A stretch of 64,000 nucleotides of DNA from Pseudofabraea citricarpa (GCA_029641185.1 JAPWGK010000019.1:372001-436000); one strand, 5' to 3'; positions 1 to 11,900 are shown, numbered from the stretch's first letter. Numbers and translations: made by a program. Notes: generated by a model not told the origin, from the letters alone.

Positions 1-1197
1 TTACTATGTTTAGAAAGTTTGGTTTTGCTTCCCAGATTGCTTTGCTGCTGGACTTCTTGCACATGCCATAAGGTTTCCTTGGATTTCTCCATTGAGGTCT
101 GTCTAGCTTGTCATCGAGTTCGCGTACCATATACTCTGTTATCTCTCTACTCATTGTGAACTTCGCTGTCACTCAGCATATCGCTAGCTTGAGGGGTACT
201 CGCATGACTGCCAGTTATGTATGGCGCCGTATCTAAATCTGGATATTTGAAAGGGGAGAAAAATCAACATTGTAGAAAATTCCATCGCTTCTGGGGAGGT
301 ACCAACAGTCCAACCAGTTTACAATCAAATTAGTTCTATCAACATATACTCACAAGGGGCGATTGACGAGTGTTGCAATATGTGTCACGTGTAAGCAACA
401 CGTGCTTCGGAACATAGTTGCTCCGGAGGCCGACGACACCTTCGTCGACCCGACCGAATGAGTCAACTCCTCAACTTCACCACTTATACGATTAGTATAT
501 TAGTAGCCTCCCTTCCGTAGTCCTTATAATTGAACAACCATCTTACATCAATCATTACGAGCCACCACAGTGAATCACTGTATTGACCTTATGATATCGG
601 AGGATACCGACAACGAGCTTTACGAAAATAACCAATCGTCTTAAGACGTGCCGAATTAGGTAGCTGTCTGTTTCTTTGTCACCTCTTTTGACTCCGGTTG
701 TCAGTCCGTCTACGGTTGTCACGTCGTGGTGATTCCGGTTATCATAAAACTCCAATCGGTGTAAGAAGAAGAAGCGTTGGTGTCAGTCTGTGCTCCTTAG
801 AGAATAAGACTATTGCCGAAATACAGGATATACCAAGAACTGGTTTGCTGTTGTCGCTTGACTATAGGGGACTGGCTCTTTGGAGGTTCGCGGCTTAGGC
901 TGTTAGAAGGTTTGGCTGTTGGAGGGGTTGGCTATATGAGACTGGCTCTGTAGGTGGCCTTCGCTTGATTTGACGAGGTCTAGCAAGAAGTTTGTCAAAT
1001 GAAACAAGTAAAAAAGATAGCACAACAAGCGCTCACAGTCTATACACAACGGCTACCACAAATATAAGCAGCTTAAACAAAAGACTCTAACAACGATTCC
1101 TCGCTTCTTTACTATCCAGTTCGTTTGACACATTACTCCACAGATTTAATTGTTTTTGAAGTACAAAAACTCTCTTCCAGACTATGGAGGTTTGTAT
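1..1197. other. Left-end intergenic region, no supported gene
   Basis: No ORF here looks protein-coding; the two short ORFs near 555-898 overlap on opposite strands and have no recognisable features. The one notable item is a perfect inverted repeat at 386-404 made of two CACGTG cores (see separate entry). Confidence 0.6.
386..404. promoter_or_regulatory. Inverted repeat with two CACGTG cores
   Basis: CACGTGT at 386-392 and its reverse complement ACACGTG at 398-404 are separated by 5 bases. CACGTG is the classic binding core for bHLH regulators in fungi. A second, overlapping pairing exists between TGTTGC (371-376) and GCAACA (395-400). No gene start lies close by inside the window, so a target gene is not clear; it could belong to a gene left of the window. 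Confidence 0.3.
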
Positions 1198-2238
1198 TCA
1201 TTTGAGATACTTTCGGCAGAGATGTTCTATTCGACGTCTCCGAGCAATTCCAATCTGTTTTAAATACTGCTCTTTTCTAGAGAATTCCTCCAATTCACTC
1301 GCGTAGCCAATGAGAAGATACATGGCAGATTGTCGCGCATCTTCCGACCCGTAGATATCCACGGTGGCATATCCGGGATCCGAAGGATCAGGCTGTCCAA
1401 GCTCGATTCCTGCTCCGCTGAATTCCTCTATCATGGAGATATGGTGCGTATGGTCTGCGCGGGGCATGATGAGACTCCAGCGGCACATTGCCGTAACGAT
1501 CAGCGTACTGGGAGGGTTCGGGTCTTCCTGGATGATTTCTTGCGGTGTTTGATACAGGAGAGATCCTTTCGGATCCAGCTTGGGAAGCTGGGCTTCTTGC
1601 AGACAGTTTACGAGTTTCCGCTCTTCTTCGAGAGCTTTCTCTTGGTCTTCGAGGTACATGAGCTCATACACTTGGTCGGCTTCCTCGATTGCTCGGGTGT
1701 CTTTCTTTATATTAGCAAGAGCATTGCGGTCTGATCCGTGATCTAAGACTCACCATTGCCATCTGTCTTCCAGGTATTCTCGTTAAAGTTCTCGATTTCT
1801 TCGGCAGATAGCCACCTCTTTTCTTGATCGCTGGAGCGAGGTACGTCGTCACCCCAGTCAAGCCATCCAAGCTCTCCTTCTAGATAAGCAATGCCCGATA
1901 GTAGGTCTCCAATGAGAGCGTATGGATCTAGAGCATTATCTGTCTTGGAACAGCGCCTGATGACATTGGATTTCGGCTCAGGATACGTGTACCCATACCA
2001 TAACCTTCCCTTTGGCCTGTCTGAGAGCAGTCAATAAACCATCATAGCTAGTAGAGAGCATCTTCCTACCATAAAGCCTCCAGAACTCGTACTGCGCTCG
2101 CCAGAAAAGCTCTCCGTGGTTCAAGGATGAATCTCTCGCCGACTCCCTCCAGTAGAGTCCATCAAACAGTTTTTGGCGAATGTCGTGGGTTAATGTGAAG
2201 CGTGTTGGGCGGCCTCTTTCGTCTTCCTCGTAGTTCAT
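1198..2238 (-). CDS. Hypothetical protein, three exons (309 aa), IYGS-motif C-terminus
   Basis: Exons 2238-2070, 2020-1754 and 1691-1198 join in phase across GT-AG introns of 49 and 62 nt, giving 309 aa. The first intron is needed because the uninterrupted frame stops at 1978, whereas using donor GTAGGAAG and the acceptor at 2021-2022 restores a smooth sequence (WRLYDRPKGRLWYGYTYPE). The chosen ATG (2238) follows a short upstream in-frame stretch; another 5' exon is possible. The protein is hydrophilic, Trp/Tyr-rich in the middle, and ends in a basic helix. Near residues 265-285 it has ATVDIYGSEDARQSAMYLL, which resembles a KH-like GxxG/helix segment and a matching piece in the protein at 24361-25163. 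I do not recognise the family; function is unknown. Confidence 0.65.
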
Positions 2239-2987
2239 CTTGGAGGCTACAAGAATTACATGGACATGTATCGAACGCAAAGCTTCTAGTTTCAAAGAGC
2301 TTTCTTCGTGGTGACTTAAAGGATGGTGTGTCGATGTGGGTTAAATTGGTGAATAAGCGAGAAGACCGCGCTCGCTATTTGGGCTAAAGAATGGGAATCA
2401 AATTATACGAATAGCTAATAAAGCCTGTTTGCTACTACGACTACCACTACTATTATAGAAAAAATTATAGAGTGTGGTATGCTTCTAGTAGTCATCTAGT
2501 GGCAGTATTTGAATGATTCTCTACCTCTTTAAGACTTGTATTTAGCTCATTCTCTGCAGGAAAGACGAGGTGAATCGTTTCTATCTCTCGACTTTTGAGA
2601 GTTTTTATCATGCTAAGCTTCCCTTGTCCTACGATTTGCCACCAGTTCTTAATGCCAGCAAAAATACAATAGCAGTAGCAGAAGATGACCACTCGCTCGA
2701 GGGAAGGCTGCAATATTCTAAGTGGAGAGTCTTTTTTATGCGGAATATGTCTCACATTCTTGCGAAGCAATAGGGTTGATGTGCCTGTATTGAGACTAAT
2801 CATTCCGAAATGAAAAAAGAAGAGAAAACCAACTGAAAACGAAGGGTATAGCTGCCGTTTGGATAGAAATACCCCAGAATAACAAACTTCAACTCCTCCA
2901 ACAGCAAGCCCAACTCCGATTGAAAACTACTACTCCATGAAGAAGAAACAACACCCCATACTTGGAACTTGGTTGCAATAATGCATC

Positions 2988-5003
2988 TCATCTCTCATTT
3001 CCATCAGATCCTCTTGCCACTATTCCAAGTTTTGACCATATATTCTGCAAAACCTCATAACACCCCTTCGTTTGATAGTGCATTTCTCCACGATGCCGTT
3101 TCAAACCTTCGTGTGCTACCTCATAGTACTCCAAAGCTTCTTCAAACTGGCCTTGTTGATACCACAAGTCGCCAAAAAGTACTCTAAACCAATGTGTTTC
3201 TGGATGATCCGGCCCAACAGATTCTGTAAAGGCCTCTAGCAAATCAAAACCCAGTTCTTCAGCTTCTTCTAACTTCTGTTGATGTCTCAAATTATAGAAG
3301 AGACCTTCTTTGACCATCAATGTCTCAATATGCATGTTCCCAAAAATGCTAATATACTTCTCTATTAGTTCCCTACCAATCTCCTCACTCTCATCGAATC
3401 TGTCTTGACGACGCAGACAGCGAGCTAATTCATATTGAAACTCCAACCTGATTTGACTTTCCGGCCTCAGTATCTCAGGTGGCTGTGATAAGTTTTCACG
3501 ACAAAGTTGCTCCGCCTCAAGTAATTCCATTTGATTGTTGAGGGATTGCACCAAGTATAATGAGTTCCGAAAATAGGTGACGTTCTTTGATGAGGAACCC
3601 AAAATAATTTCTCTCGTAAGATTCTCAGCTTCCTCGAAGTCTCCGTTTGAATTCAGTAGGGTGGCCAAGTTTTCTGTGAGATATAGGAGAATTTTATCGT
3701 CGGTGTCTAAAGTCGCCCTCGAGATATAGAGGGATTCTGAATTGAGACGAAGCGCCTCTTGATATTTTCCGTTTAATTCTAAGCAATATGTAGCACGCAG
3801 GTTAATGTATAGCATATCGCGGCTATTTGGTGATAGGATCCTCTGAGCCCTTTCTCGGACCATCGTCGAAAGCATCTCCGCAGTTGAAATCTGCCCTGTT
3901 CCAATTCTACAGATCTCCGAGATTTGGGAAAGGGATCTAAGTGTACGTAAAGTGGCAACTCCTTCAAGCTCTCTTGCGTAATTAAAGAACAGATACAGGT
4001 ATTGTGCAAGCACCCTGACACAATCGGTAACGTAGAGCTCATCAATAAGGCTTTCGAGCGCCTCAAGAATCGCATGCCGGTCTTGACATGGTTGCCTTTC
4101 AAGCCGAAAAAGGTTTTCCTTCAACTGAATTTCTTCCTCACTGTGGTATAATACGTATGGCTCTTCGAAGGTCAAAGCATCCTTGAGAGGGGTTTTGGAG
4201 TGTTGCAGGTGTGAAAGCCCAAATTTGTTCCACAGAGAATCAAAGTCGATGATGAGCTCCCATGAGAATTCTGCTAAGCCACTTTGAACTTGCATCTTCT
4301 GAGACTCAAAACATTGGAAGTGAGACAGCTCTCTCGTAAGGTTCGACTCATATACAGAATTTTGCGTATAGGGGCTCGAACTCGGAAGAGAAGTATGCCT
4401 GTTATTCATTTGGAGATAGTCTGCAGAGCTGTCGAAGTCTTCAATGTCGTGCATTGTTATGTCGTTCATAGTGGAGACAAAGCTCCGAGAAACAGTGCTG
4501 TGTCCTGAATGTGTCTCTACCCAAATGCCAGTAGGCAATTCTTTTTGTGTTGAAGGATCTTCGTGATCAGATATGCTAGCACCATGCATGGAAGGCTCTT
4601 GGGTGAATCCAGTCCTCCTTACAAATCGACGTATCTTCATGTCATCTACCCTCTTTTTTCTCACGAAGAAAGCTGTAGATTTGCCCTGCAAAGAAAGCTG
4701 ATGCATTGCGAGCGCGATCTGTCGCATCTCATCCCTCTTGACCTTTTTCTCCAGGCCCCATTGATGGATTTTACGCTTGTATTGTCTTTCGCTGTCAAAA
4801 GTATAAGCTTCAATAACAAATGATTTGGCTCTGCAAATGCCCAGGAATGAAGGGTCTTACGTTGCGTCAAATCCCTTATGTCTCTTTAGGAAATCTGCGA
4901 TTGCTGGCAATGTTATCCCTTTTAGGGGATACATGTTCTCGATGAACCATCGATGCTCGTTCCATTCTTCCTGTGTGTATCTACGGTTCCGGGTAGAAGC
5001 CAT
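2988..5003 (-). CDS. Clr5-domain protein with TPR (kinesin-light-chain-like) repeats, 648 aa
   Basis: Two exons, 5003-4861 and 4791-2988, join in phase over a 69-nt intron to give 648 aa. The first exon encodes the start of a Clr5 domain (RRYTQEEWNEHRWFIENMYP) and the second completes it with ERQYKRKIHQWGLEKK, so the domain spans about residues 5-65. The splice is supported because only the joined frame makes the domain whole. Residues about 330-635 form helical repeats with TPR spacing (for example YLTENLATLLNSNGDFEEAE and WYQQGQFEEALEYYEVAHE). In fission yeast Clr5 acts in silencing; in filamentous fungi the domain is common at the N-terminus of repeat proteins of unknown function. A nuclear, DNA- or protein-binding role is inference. 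The gene faces away from the motif-rich region at 5004-6728. Confidence 0.85.
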
Positions 5004-5211
5004 ATCGAGCAAGGCTGAGGTGTTTTTGGAATGTGATTTTTATGTGTAGAGGGTAACTGATATGTGTGAAGGATCCAGACAAGGCAGTAGCTGAGAACGA
5101 GTATTTTGGGTTTTTTTTGGTTGAGTTTAAAGAAAAACAAAGCTGGAGGAGGCTGAGGATATTATAGATTTGATGAGAGACGAAGCTGACTGAACCTCGA
5201 TCACTTATTTG

Positions 5212-6490
5212 CAAAAGGACCGTTGGGCGTAAGGCGTTAGGGGCTTGGGAAAACGATCAGTCAGCACCAACAGTGAGGTGCAGCAGATGAGCCAGCCACA
5301 TGTAACAGTTACGTCGCCTGCACCAATCGACAAAAGGACCTTTCGACTAGCAAATGGAACATCGATCCGTCCCACCAAGAGGGTATTGGCAAAAGTAAGG
5401 CTGGCATGCAAGTCCACGCCGCAAAGACGACCAGACACCGAGAACATTACACATGGGTCTGCAGCAACCCAATGGATTGCAATCCCTCAACTTACTAGTC
5501 TGGATCGTGTCGATGAGCGCTTTTGGTCTGACCTACTCTTCAAGGGTGCCCAGTTCAAGAAGCTGAATCATGCTCAGCCTCACGCAAAGGGTACTTTTGT
5601 TAAGCGAGGCTTTAAGATATGCTGCGTGACAAAAATACCTCTAAAATAGAAGGCTACCATGTCACATACAATCACAAGATGATAGAAGATTTCAGAACGA
5701 CAACGGCATTTTCCCTTCAATTTCAAGTCAAAATGGTATAAACATCAATCACTAACAGGTGGCTAACAGCATAGAATTCGAAGGAATAACAGCCAAAAGA
5801 ATAAAATCACGGTCCGACGGAATCTAAGGCAAATACTTTTCTCAATTCTGTCTAGAGCCCCAGTCTTGAGGTACAATGTCAGGAGCCCCGGACACTCACA
5901 TTGCACAGTATACTCAAGGCCGATCAACAACCACGTGATACTGGACACCACTGCCCGATGCAACCTGCAAATTTGGACTTGCAGCAATGCATTATAGGCA
6001 CCAACCTTATTATGATACCTGGCCTAGCCAAAAATGCCCCGAAATTCGATACGAAATATCAAATTGGCCCCGGAAACGTCATTTCTAGAATCTGCCTTAT
6101 CTTGCCAGAGATCTGCAGGCCACGCATGCCTACCTACCTATGGGAATCGTCAATCCTCAGACGCCACACCAACTGAACGGTACTTTTGCCAACAGCCAAT
6201 GATTATTCGGGCATGTCTCCGTTGAATTCAAAAGGACCAAATGCCGACTGCATAACACATACACACACACACCTACACAATGCTGCGGTTTGACACCATC
6301 GCAGACAAAAGGACCAAAGCAATCACATAAACACCGTCCAGATGTAATACCGAAATACCACACGGCACCCAAGGCAGCGCCTATGGACAAAAGAACCAAA
6401 AACATTGCCCTGGGGACACGGCACACGGGCACACAGCCATGGAGTCTGATTGTGAATGGTCTCTCCGAAAGGCTTGCTGGCAAAAGGACC
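5212..6490 (+). promoter_or_regulatory. CAAAAGGACC motif array (six dispersed copies)
   Basis: Copies at 5212-5221, 5331-5340, 6229-6238, 6306-6315, 6388-6397 (CAAAAGAACC) and 6481-6490. In the four right-hand copies the motif is followed by AA (CAAAAGGACCAA), with spacings of 77, 82 and 93 bases. Two copies sit 209 and 328 bases upstream of the Clr5-TPR start and four sit 250-500 bases upstream of the gene at 6729. The distribution suggests shared transcription-factor sites in a divergent promoter; no known factor is assigned. Confidence 0.4.
5287..5649 (+). CDS. Possible small ORF (120 aa), weak
   Basis: Open from an ATG at 5287 to a stop at 5647-5649. The product is basic and of mixed composition, containing DKRTFRLANGTSIRPTKR, with no domain, signal peptide or membrane segment that I recognise. 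It overlaps one copy of the promoter-like CAAAAGGACC motif and lies in a region otherwise free of genes, so it may simply be chance open DNA or a remnant. Confidence 0.15.
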   Translation: MSQPHVTVTSPAPIDKRTFRLANGTSIRPTKRVLAKVRLACKSTPQRRPDTENITHGSAATQWIAIPQLTSLDRVDERFWSDLLFKGAQFKKLNHAQPHAKGTFVKRGFKICCVTKIPLK

Positions 6491-6728
6491 AATCTTGAAT
6501 CTACTCGAGCTGAATAGCATACTCTCAGTTCTGAGAGCATAAATACCCCTTCTATTTCCCTCGAAATATGCCAGAACAAAGCAAGCTTTCCAACAAATCC
6601 AGAACCAAGCTCGCCTCGATCCATCTCGAACACTCTATAAAGTCATTCTGTAAGTGCTCAAATCCAACAGTATTGCACAATGTCTGCTTACTCTTCCAAA
6701 GGACCTGCATCAGCTCTTGTACTTCAAC

Positions 6729-7110
6729 ATGGCAAGCAAAGGCAAGGGAAAGAACACCAAGAAAGATCGCAGCAGCAAGAAAGTCAAGTCCTCGGACCGA
6801 CATTCCTCTAGCAACCAGGTTCGTATCAATCCAAAGAGCGTTTCATGGTATACTCTAAAAAAGTTAGGACACAAACGGAGCACGTGCAGACCAATCATAC
6901 ACTGAAGTGCAACGAGAATGGCCTACATCTGATATGACCCTTTCGGATATCGAAGAGCAGCAGGTTGCTGCTGGCACAAATGCATCCAACAACGATCATT
7001 ACGCAGCGTACTCAAACAATGATGAAGGGTTGACTCCGATGGAGCGTTTTGAGAGGGAGACTCAACGTCAGAGCGCCTGGAACAACGTCTCGGGATTTGG
7101 ATACAAGTAA
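6729..7110 (+). CDS. Small hydrophilic protein, 111 aa, two exons
   Basis: Exon 1 6729-6818 and exon 2 6868-7110 join in phase over a 49-nt intron (donor GTTCGT, acceptor GTTAG), giving 111 aa. Exon 1 encodes a Lys/Ser-rich basic start (MASKGKGKNTKKDRSSKKVK); exon 2 is acidic to neutral, with the patterns MTLSDIEEQQVAAG and TPMERFERETQRQSAWNNV and an aromatic end GFGYK. No membrane segment or signal peptide is seen. Family not recognised. An out-of-frame upstream ATG at 6680 opens a 43-codon frame that runs across the main start (ATG 6680 to TAG near 6811), which could reduce translation from 6729 or indicate a different start. The donor is non-optimal, so the splice is moderately sure. Confidence 0.55.
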
Positions 7111-7902
7111 TGGTACTTCGACAGCGTATGAGTTATGATTTGTGGTTGGGAGTAAGCTCAGTGGATTATCTGAAGAATATTTTTAGTTTATTGTTTTTGT
7201 TTTGGAATGAAGAACTTCTTTATCATTTGATATCCACTTCCTTCCTGCTTGACTCGATTATGAAAATAACATGGCCGGCAATAAGGAGAATTGCCTCTAG
7301 TCCAATAGCTGCGTTGTGCAGATTAGAAATTACTTGGTTACCGTTCTCCTGTGATTGTTAACAACGATTTATCAAGGCCATATTGACTGCGAGACTTGAG
7401 CTCATACAGTAGGCTGCAGCTACTATTCTTGCATCTATGTACTACTTTCAGTAGTTACAGAAACTCAAAGAAGACAAGTTGAGAGCAAGACAGATCTGCT
7501 CCACTGATATCGAGATTCTTCCCCGTAGAAATCCTTGCAGCTCGAAAGACTTCCCTCATCGCATTGGTTTCGATGCCAACCGGGGTTTAAACCGGTAGAA
7601 TAATCAAAAGTGCAGCAGAAAAAAAGAACGGGATTCGAAGAGCCACGATAACGTTGAAGAAAGTTCGTCGGTAGAATGTCACGATGAGCGGCACCGCACA
7701 GACCTCTGCCGTCATCACGTGTGACCAAATATGCTTGGCAAGACCGATAAGCGTCATGATAAGTTTAGAGCAGCCTCGTCCGAAAGGTATCACGAACACA
7801 TCGCGCTTCGAAACACATCCAACCTCACAACTCCTCAAAAATCTTGCAATTCTCTCTTTAAATTCAAAGAGTTATAAAACCACTCAGCGTTCTGTATGAA
7901 AA
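7111..7902. other. Intergenic, nothing supported
   Basis: Contains 3' sequence of the small gene at 6729 and the promoter of the gene at 7903. ORFs on the minus strand (7465-7728, 7587-7838) overlap each other in different frames and show no domain. Confidence 0.5.
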
Positions 7903-8825
7903 ATGGACGAAGCATGTTGTACCTGCGCGACATTACTATCCAAACTCTCCCCACTATACGACGAGAAGACCGAGAAACCCGTTGCTCTCGACCGACGCCT
8001 CGACTGCTGCGGACGAGTAATCTGCGGGAACTGTATATACGTGAGCCCCCTCACGGAACCTCCCCAAAGCAAAGACTAATCAAGGGTAAACGCATGTAGA
8101 AAAACTCTAGATTCGCAACATACTGTAAGACTTTCCTAAGCTCACTCGTTACGAGCATAATAGATAGCTAACGAATCTCAAAACAAGGTCCTTTCTGCCA
8201 GGTCTCAACTACACCTTCTCCTCTCCCGCAAGGCCTCCGCGATCCACCGAGTTATACCCCACCGTCGTCTTCAACGGCGAAGCTCCAGGCGGAACCACCT
8301 GCATATGGTGACGAATTGCCACCCTACTCTTCGATAGATAATCCGCAAGCTCCGCCACCAGAAAAGTCGAGCGCAAGTGAGCAGCCTACAGAAGATGTTT
8401 TACATTTCCTCGATCACGAAATAGACACGATAACTTCTTTGTCACTGAGGTATAATGTGCCCATTGCTGCATTAAGGCGTGCGAATGGAATTACGTCTGA
8501 TCATCTTGTGCGTGCACGGCGGACCCTTCTCATACCCGGCGAATATTATAAAGGCGGCGTTAGCTTGAGCCCACGACCTGTTGAAGGCGAGGAAGAGGAA
8601 AGACGAAAAGCCATTGTGCGGAGATGGCAAGTAGCTTGTAAAGTAAGTGAGTATGATGTAGCATTATTGTATTTGAAGCAGAACGATTACAATCTGGAGT
8701 CGGCTATAGAGGCCTACAAGGACGATGAACAATGGGAGAAGGACCATCCAATGGAAACAGCGAAGGGTAAGGGAAAGAGGCAACATGACGTTGGCAAGCG
8801 AAGATACACAGGTCAAAGGTCATGA
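7903..8825 (+). CDS. Zinc-finger / LysM / UBA-like protein, 266 aa, three exons
   Basis: Exons 7903-8040, 8100-8124 (a 25-nt micro-exon) and 8188-8825 join in phase over introns of 59 and 63 nt. The joined N-terminus (residues 4-62) holds four Cys-rich pairs, CCTC, CC and CGNC, then CPFC made only when the micro-exon is spliced, suggesting a RING-like or treble-clef zinc-binding fold. A Pro-rich linker follows. Residues about 108-150 form a LysM domain (HEIDTITSLSLRYNVPIAAL, then RANGITSDHLVRARRTLLIP). Residues about 190-225 (VSEYDVALLYLKQNDYNLES, AIEAYKDDEQWE) resemble a UBA/TAP-C-like helical module. There is no signal peptide, so this LysM protein is probably intracellular, unlike secreted chitin-binding LysM effectors. 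Function unknown; a ubiquitin-linked role is inference. Confidence 0.8.
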
Positions 8826-8967
8826 CATTAGAATGTATTATGAAATGTGAATGAATTTTATCTTCATTGAACTTCTCTTGGTATAATGAATACCGGGTCA
8901 TTTAAGTCATCTCAAACGGAAACTCTTGCGCCGCTATATTACATCAATATCCAGACCCATGCGCCTA

Positions 8968-11900
8968 TTAGTAAGCCGAACGTGTTCGTATGTCCTAGAG
9001 ATTGTTAGCAAGCATATTAGGAAAGAGACAATGGCCACTTACAGAAATCTTCCTCTCGATTTCTCTCACCGACCGATCCAATTCGCCAGCAATCATCTGT
9101 TTCTTGTCCGTAGGCAAGAGGGTATATCGTTCACACAAGTCGCCATCTATCACTCCCTTTACCGGTACATAGTAGCTGCGGTAAATAAGATGGTCTCTTC
9201 CAGCCAATGGAGCATCCTCAGACCTAAGATGCTGCTCTAGTGTTTGGAAGAAGTCTACGTCTTCTCGGCTAACAAATGGGATCAAGATGCCCAGAGTGCC
9301 TTGAAGTCCACCCCACAACAAGCAATCTTTACCACCAGCTACCAAGTTGGTCTTTTGAATGCTCATTGGAATGTCTTGACAATAGTTGTGAGCCATGAGT
9401 GCTAAGCGATGAGGAGCTCCTTGTAGATATTGTCTTTCATGAAGCAGATGGGCTCCAGACCCTTCCTCATCTGCTTCTTCACTGGCCTTAGTAGGGCATC
9501 GAAGAAGCCAGAGATTTCCGAACTTATCACCGCCGGCCACAGTCTCATAATCGACCATGGTAGTACATGACGTCCATCTTGCAATGGTGTCGTCAACAAA
9601 TGGAATGAGTTTGTTCTCTTGGAATTTGTAGACGACCATTGTGATGCTCTCTTGAACATCACTTACAATGATACGGCTACCTTGAGTCTGCAGGCCAACA
9701 ATCAAATTTGGTGCCACTTCGGTTTGGGCTTTTCGTAGTAATTGACGCATACCCAGGTCATAAATACGCAAATCTTTGCCGACACCTGCGAGTAGCCTTC
9801 CTTGAAAGCCGAGTAGTGCCATCGGGGGCTCCTCTACTTTAGTCTTGTGAATGAATTCAATTTCTTTCCCATCTTCGTGGAATCGATAGACATGGATAAA
9901 GCCTGCAGTGGAGGATCGTGGGCTCACTACCATGTCCTTGCCTGTACCAACAACCAAGAATACTTCGTCTTCTTGACTTGCAAAAGATACAGTTGCGATA
10001 CTGACAGCAGCTTCATTGTCCTCGAGATCAACTTGTTGCAGAACACCCTTCTCGGTAACTGGGTCAACAATGTGGATACACGAAGACCAGTGACCCCGTC
10101 CACGAGGGTAACCGAACTCTTCGGGTGGGAGAATAGTTGCGTCTCCGTTTACAACAGAAGGATCCTCCAACAATTTGGTTTTCGTTGCAGGGGACAGGAT
10201 ATTGTTGTCGGATTCAATGGTATAAAAGTATGGCTGATCGGGGTGCCTAACGAAACGTCGAGGAGTGTAGGCGAGAGGTATAGATTCTTGAAGTAGATTG
10301 TCTGTGAGCTTTTCGATCGAGAAGATCCTGCCATATGATTAGCAATTGAGATCATAATTGGTGCTGATTTGAAAATGTTGTGGTTTTAAAGATACATCAG
10401 AAGGAACAATTGGATTTATAATATTAATTCCTCATGGTCACGTTGGACATAAGAGGTTAACGATAAGAAAATCATCATCGTATCAATAGGCAAGGAATAA
10501 GAAAAATGTGTCTTGACATACCTGAGATTTTGGCCTTGAATGCCGACCATGCCTTCTGTGCACTGCTCACTACTGAAATTCCAACCCCATTCGAGCGCGG
10601 GATAGTTGAGAGGTGTCAGCATGAAACCTTTCGTAACAGGATCGGAGTATCCAAGCCAAGGTCTTGAGCTTAGTGCCAGGACAGCGGTTTGTCCCTGAAC
10701 GGAGACTCGGAATAGTTTAGCTGGTTTAGGGCCGAGGAATCGTGTCCGAGTATCCGATAGCTCGCCAGTAACTTCATCTAGAACGGTTCTAAGGTAGACA
10801 CCAGAGAAAAGCCCAATGTGTAAATAGAGAGTTGAACCACCCGAAGAGGAATCAGCCATCGCCATAATGGACAAGGCTGAAGGAGGAGAAGTCAAAGCTT
10901 GAACGGACTTGTTCTCGAGTGTAGAGTCTGGGTCGAGACTTAGGATACGGACAGTGGAATCATCGCATCCTACCGCTAGAAACTGACTGCGTTTTCGGCC
11001 TTCAGGAACTTCGCCAAGACTCAAACATGTCACTGTACCACTCATCTCTCTCCTCTCATCATACTCATTGAGTGAACCATCCTCAGAAGAAATCTCAAAG
11101 TAGACAATCTCGCCAGAACTGAGTGCGATAGCAACCTGCTGAGAGTTGGTAGTTGCAGCGACGATGGAACGATGCTGTGGAGCGGCCCATTCGTTGACAC
11201 GGCGATCAGCCATGATGTGCCTAATACCCTTAGGGTGGACCTGGATGAGAGCGTCTTCGCCAAGTTGTTGTACAGCTAAAGTGGAAGCAGACGACAGAAA
11301 ACCCGTATCCGTAACTTCCTCAACGGTTTCGCCAATACTGAGTACTAATGTACCATTCGAGAATGACAAAATAATATATGCATCATAAGTATCGCCTCTA
11401 GTAAGCTTGGTCGTCCAAACCGCCGATGGTACACCAGGGAGTTCTGATTCGACAATTTCACTCACTTCGAGACCATGCTTCAAAGTTCTGAATGTACTTC
11501 GAGCACCAGTACCACAGATTGAGTATATCTGGGGTGCATCCTCATCAGTGAGATTTGCAACCTTACAGTCCATCATCGGGTTCATTGAATCGATACTCTC
11601 GACTAAACTCAAGTTCTCGGCTGCTCTTGGGTGAAAGTAGATTGGTGTATATGGCTCGCGAGAGTCGGTTGGAAAATCATCGCTGCTGAATTCGATCTCC
11701 TCATCGTCATCGCCAAGTTTTTCAAATTGGTAAAACTGATGATTCCCGAATTCGCTTGCCACAAAGAGGAATCCACTTTTCAGGATGCAAAGACTTGTTG
11801 CAATGGGAACAGTATCAAAGTATTTGATCTTGAGCCGTCTCACTTCCCCCGTTGGTTGACCATTGTCATCCTCGACCATCTCAATAGTAATCTTGAAGAG

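Larger units (their letters stand above)
5004..6728. other. 1.7-kb divergent intergenic region with recurring CAAAAGGACC motif
   Basis: This lies between the Clr5-TPR gene (leftward) and the small gene at 6729 (rightward). Five exact CAAAAGGACC copies start at 5212, 5331, 6229, 6306 and 6481, and a one-mismatch copy at 6388. All are on the + strand. They fall in different reading frames, so they are not a coding repeat. An ORF at 5287-5649 (120 aa, ATG start) is open across copy 5331 but shows no recognisable domain. A short CA tract lies near 6258-6272. Confidence 0.6.

Noticed and set aside
6290..6517. KR-containing ORF that looked like a Kex2-processed repeat peptide precursor
   Set aside because: The CAAAAGGACC copies fall in different frames (DKRT in one, TKGP in another), so there is no peptide repeat and no signal peptide.
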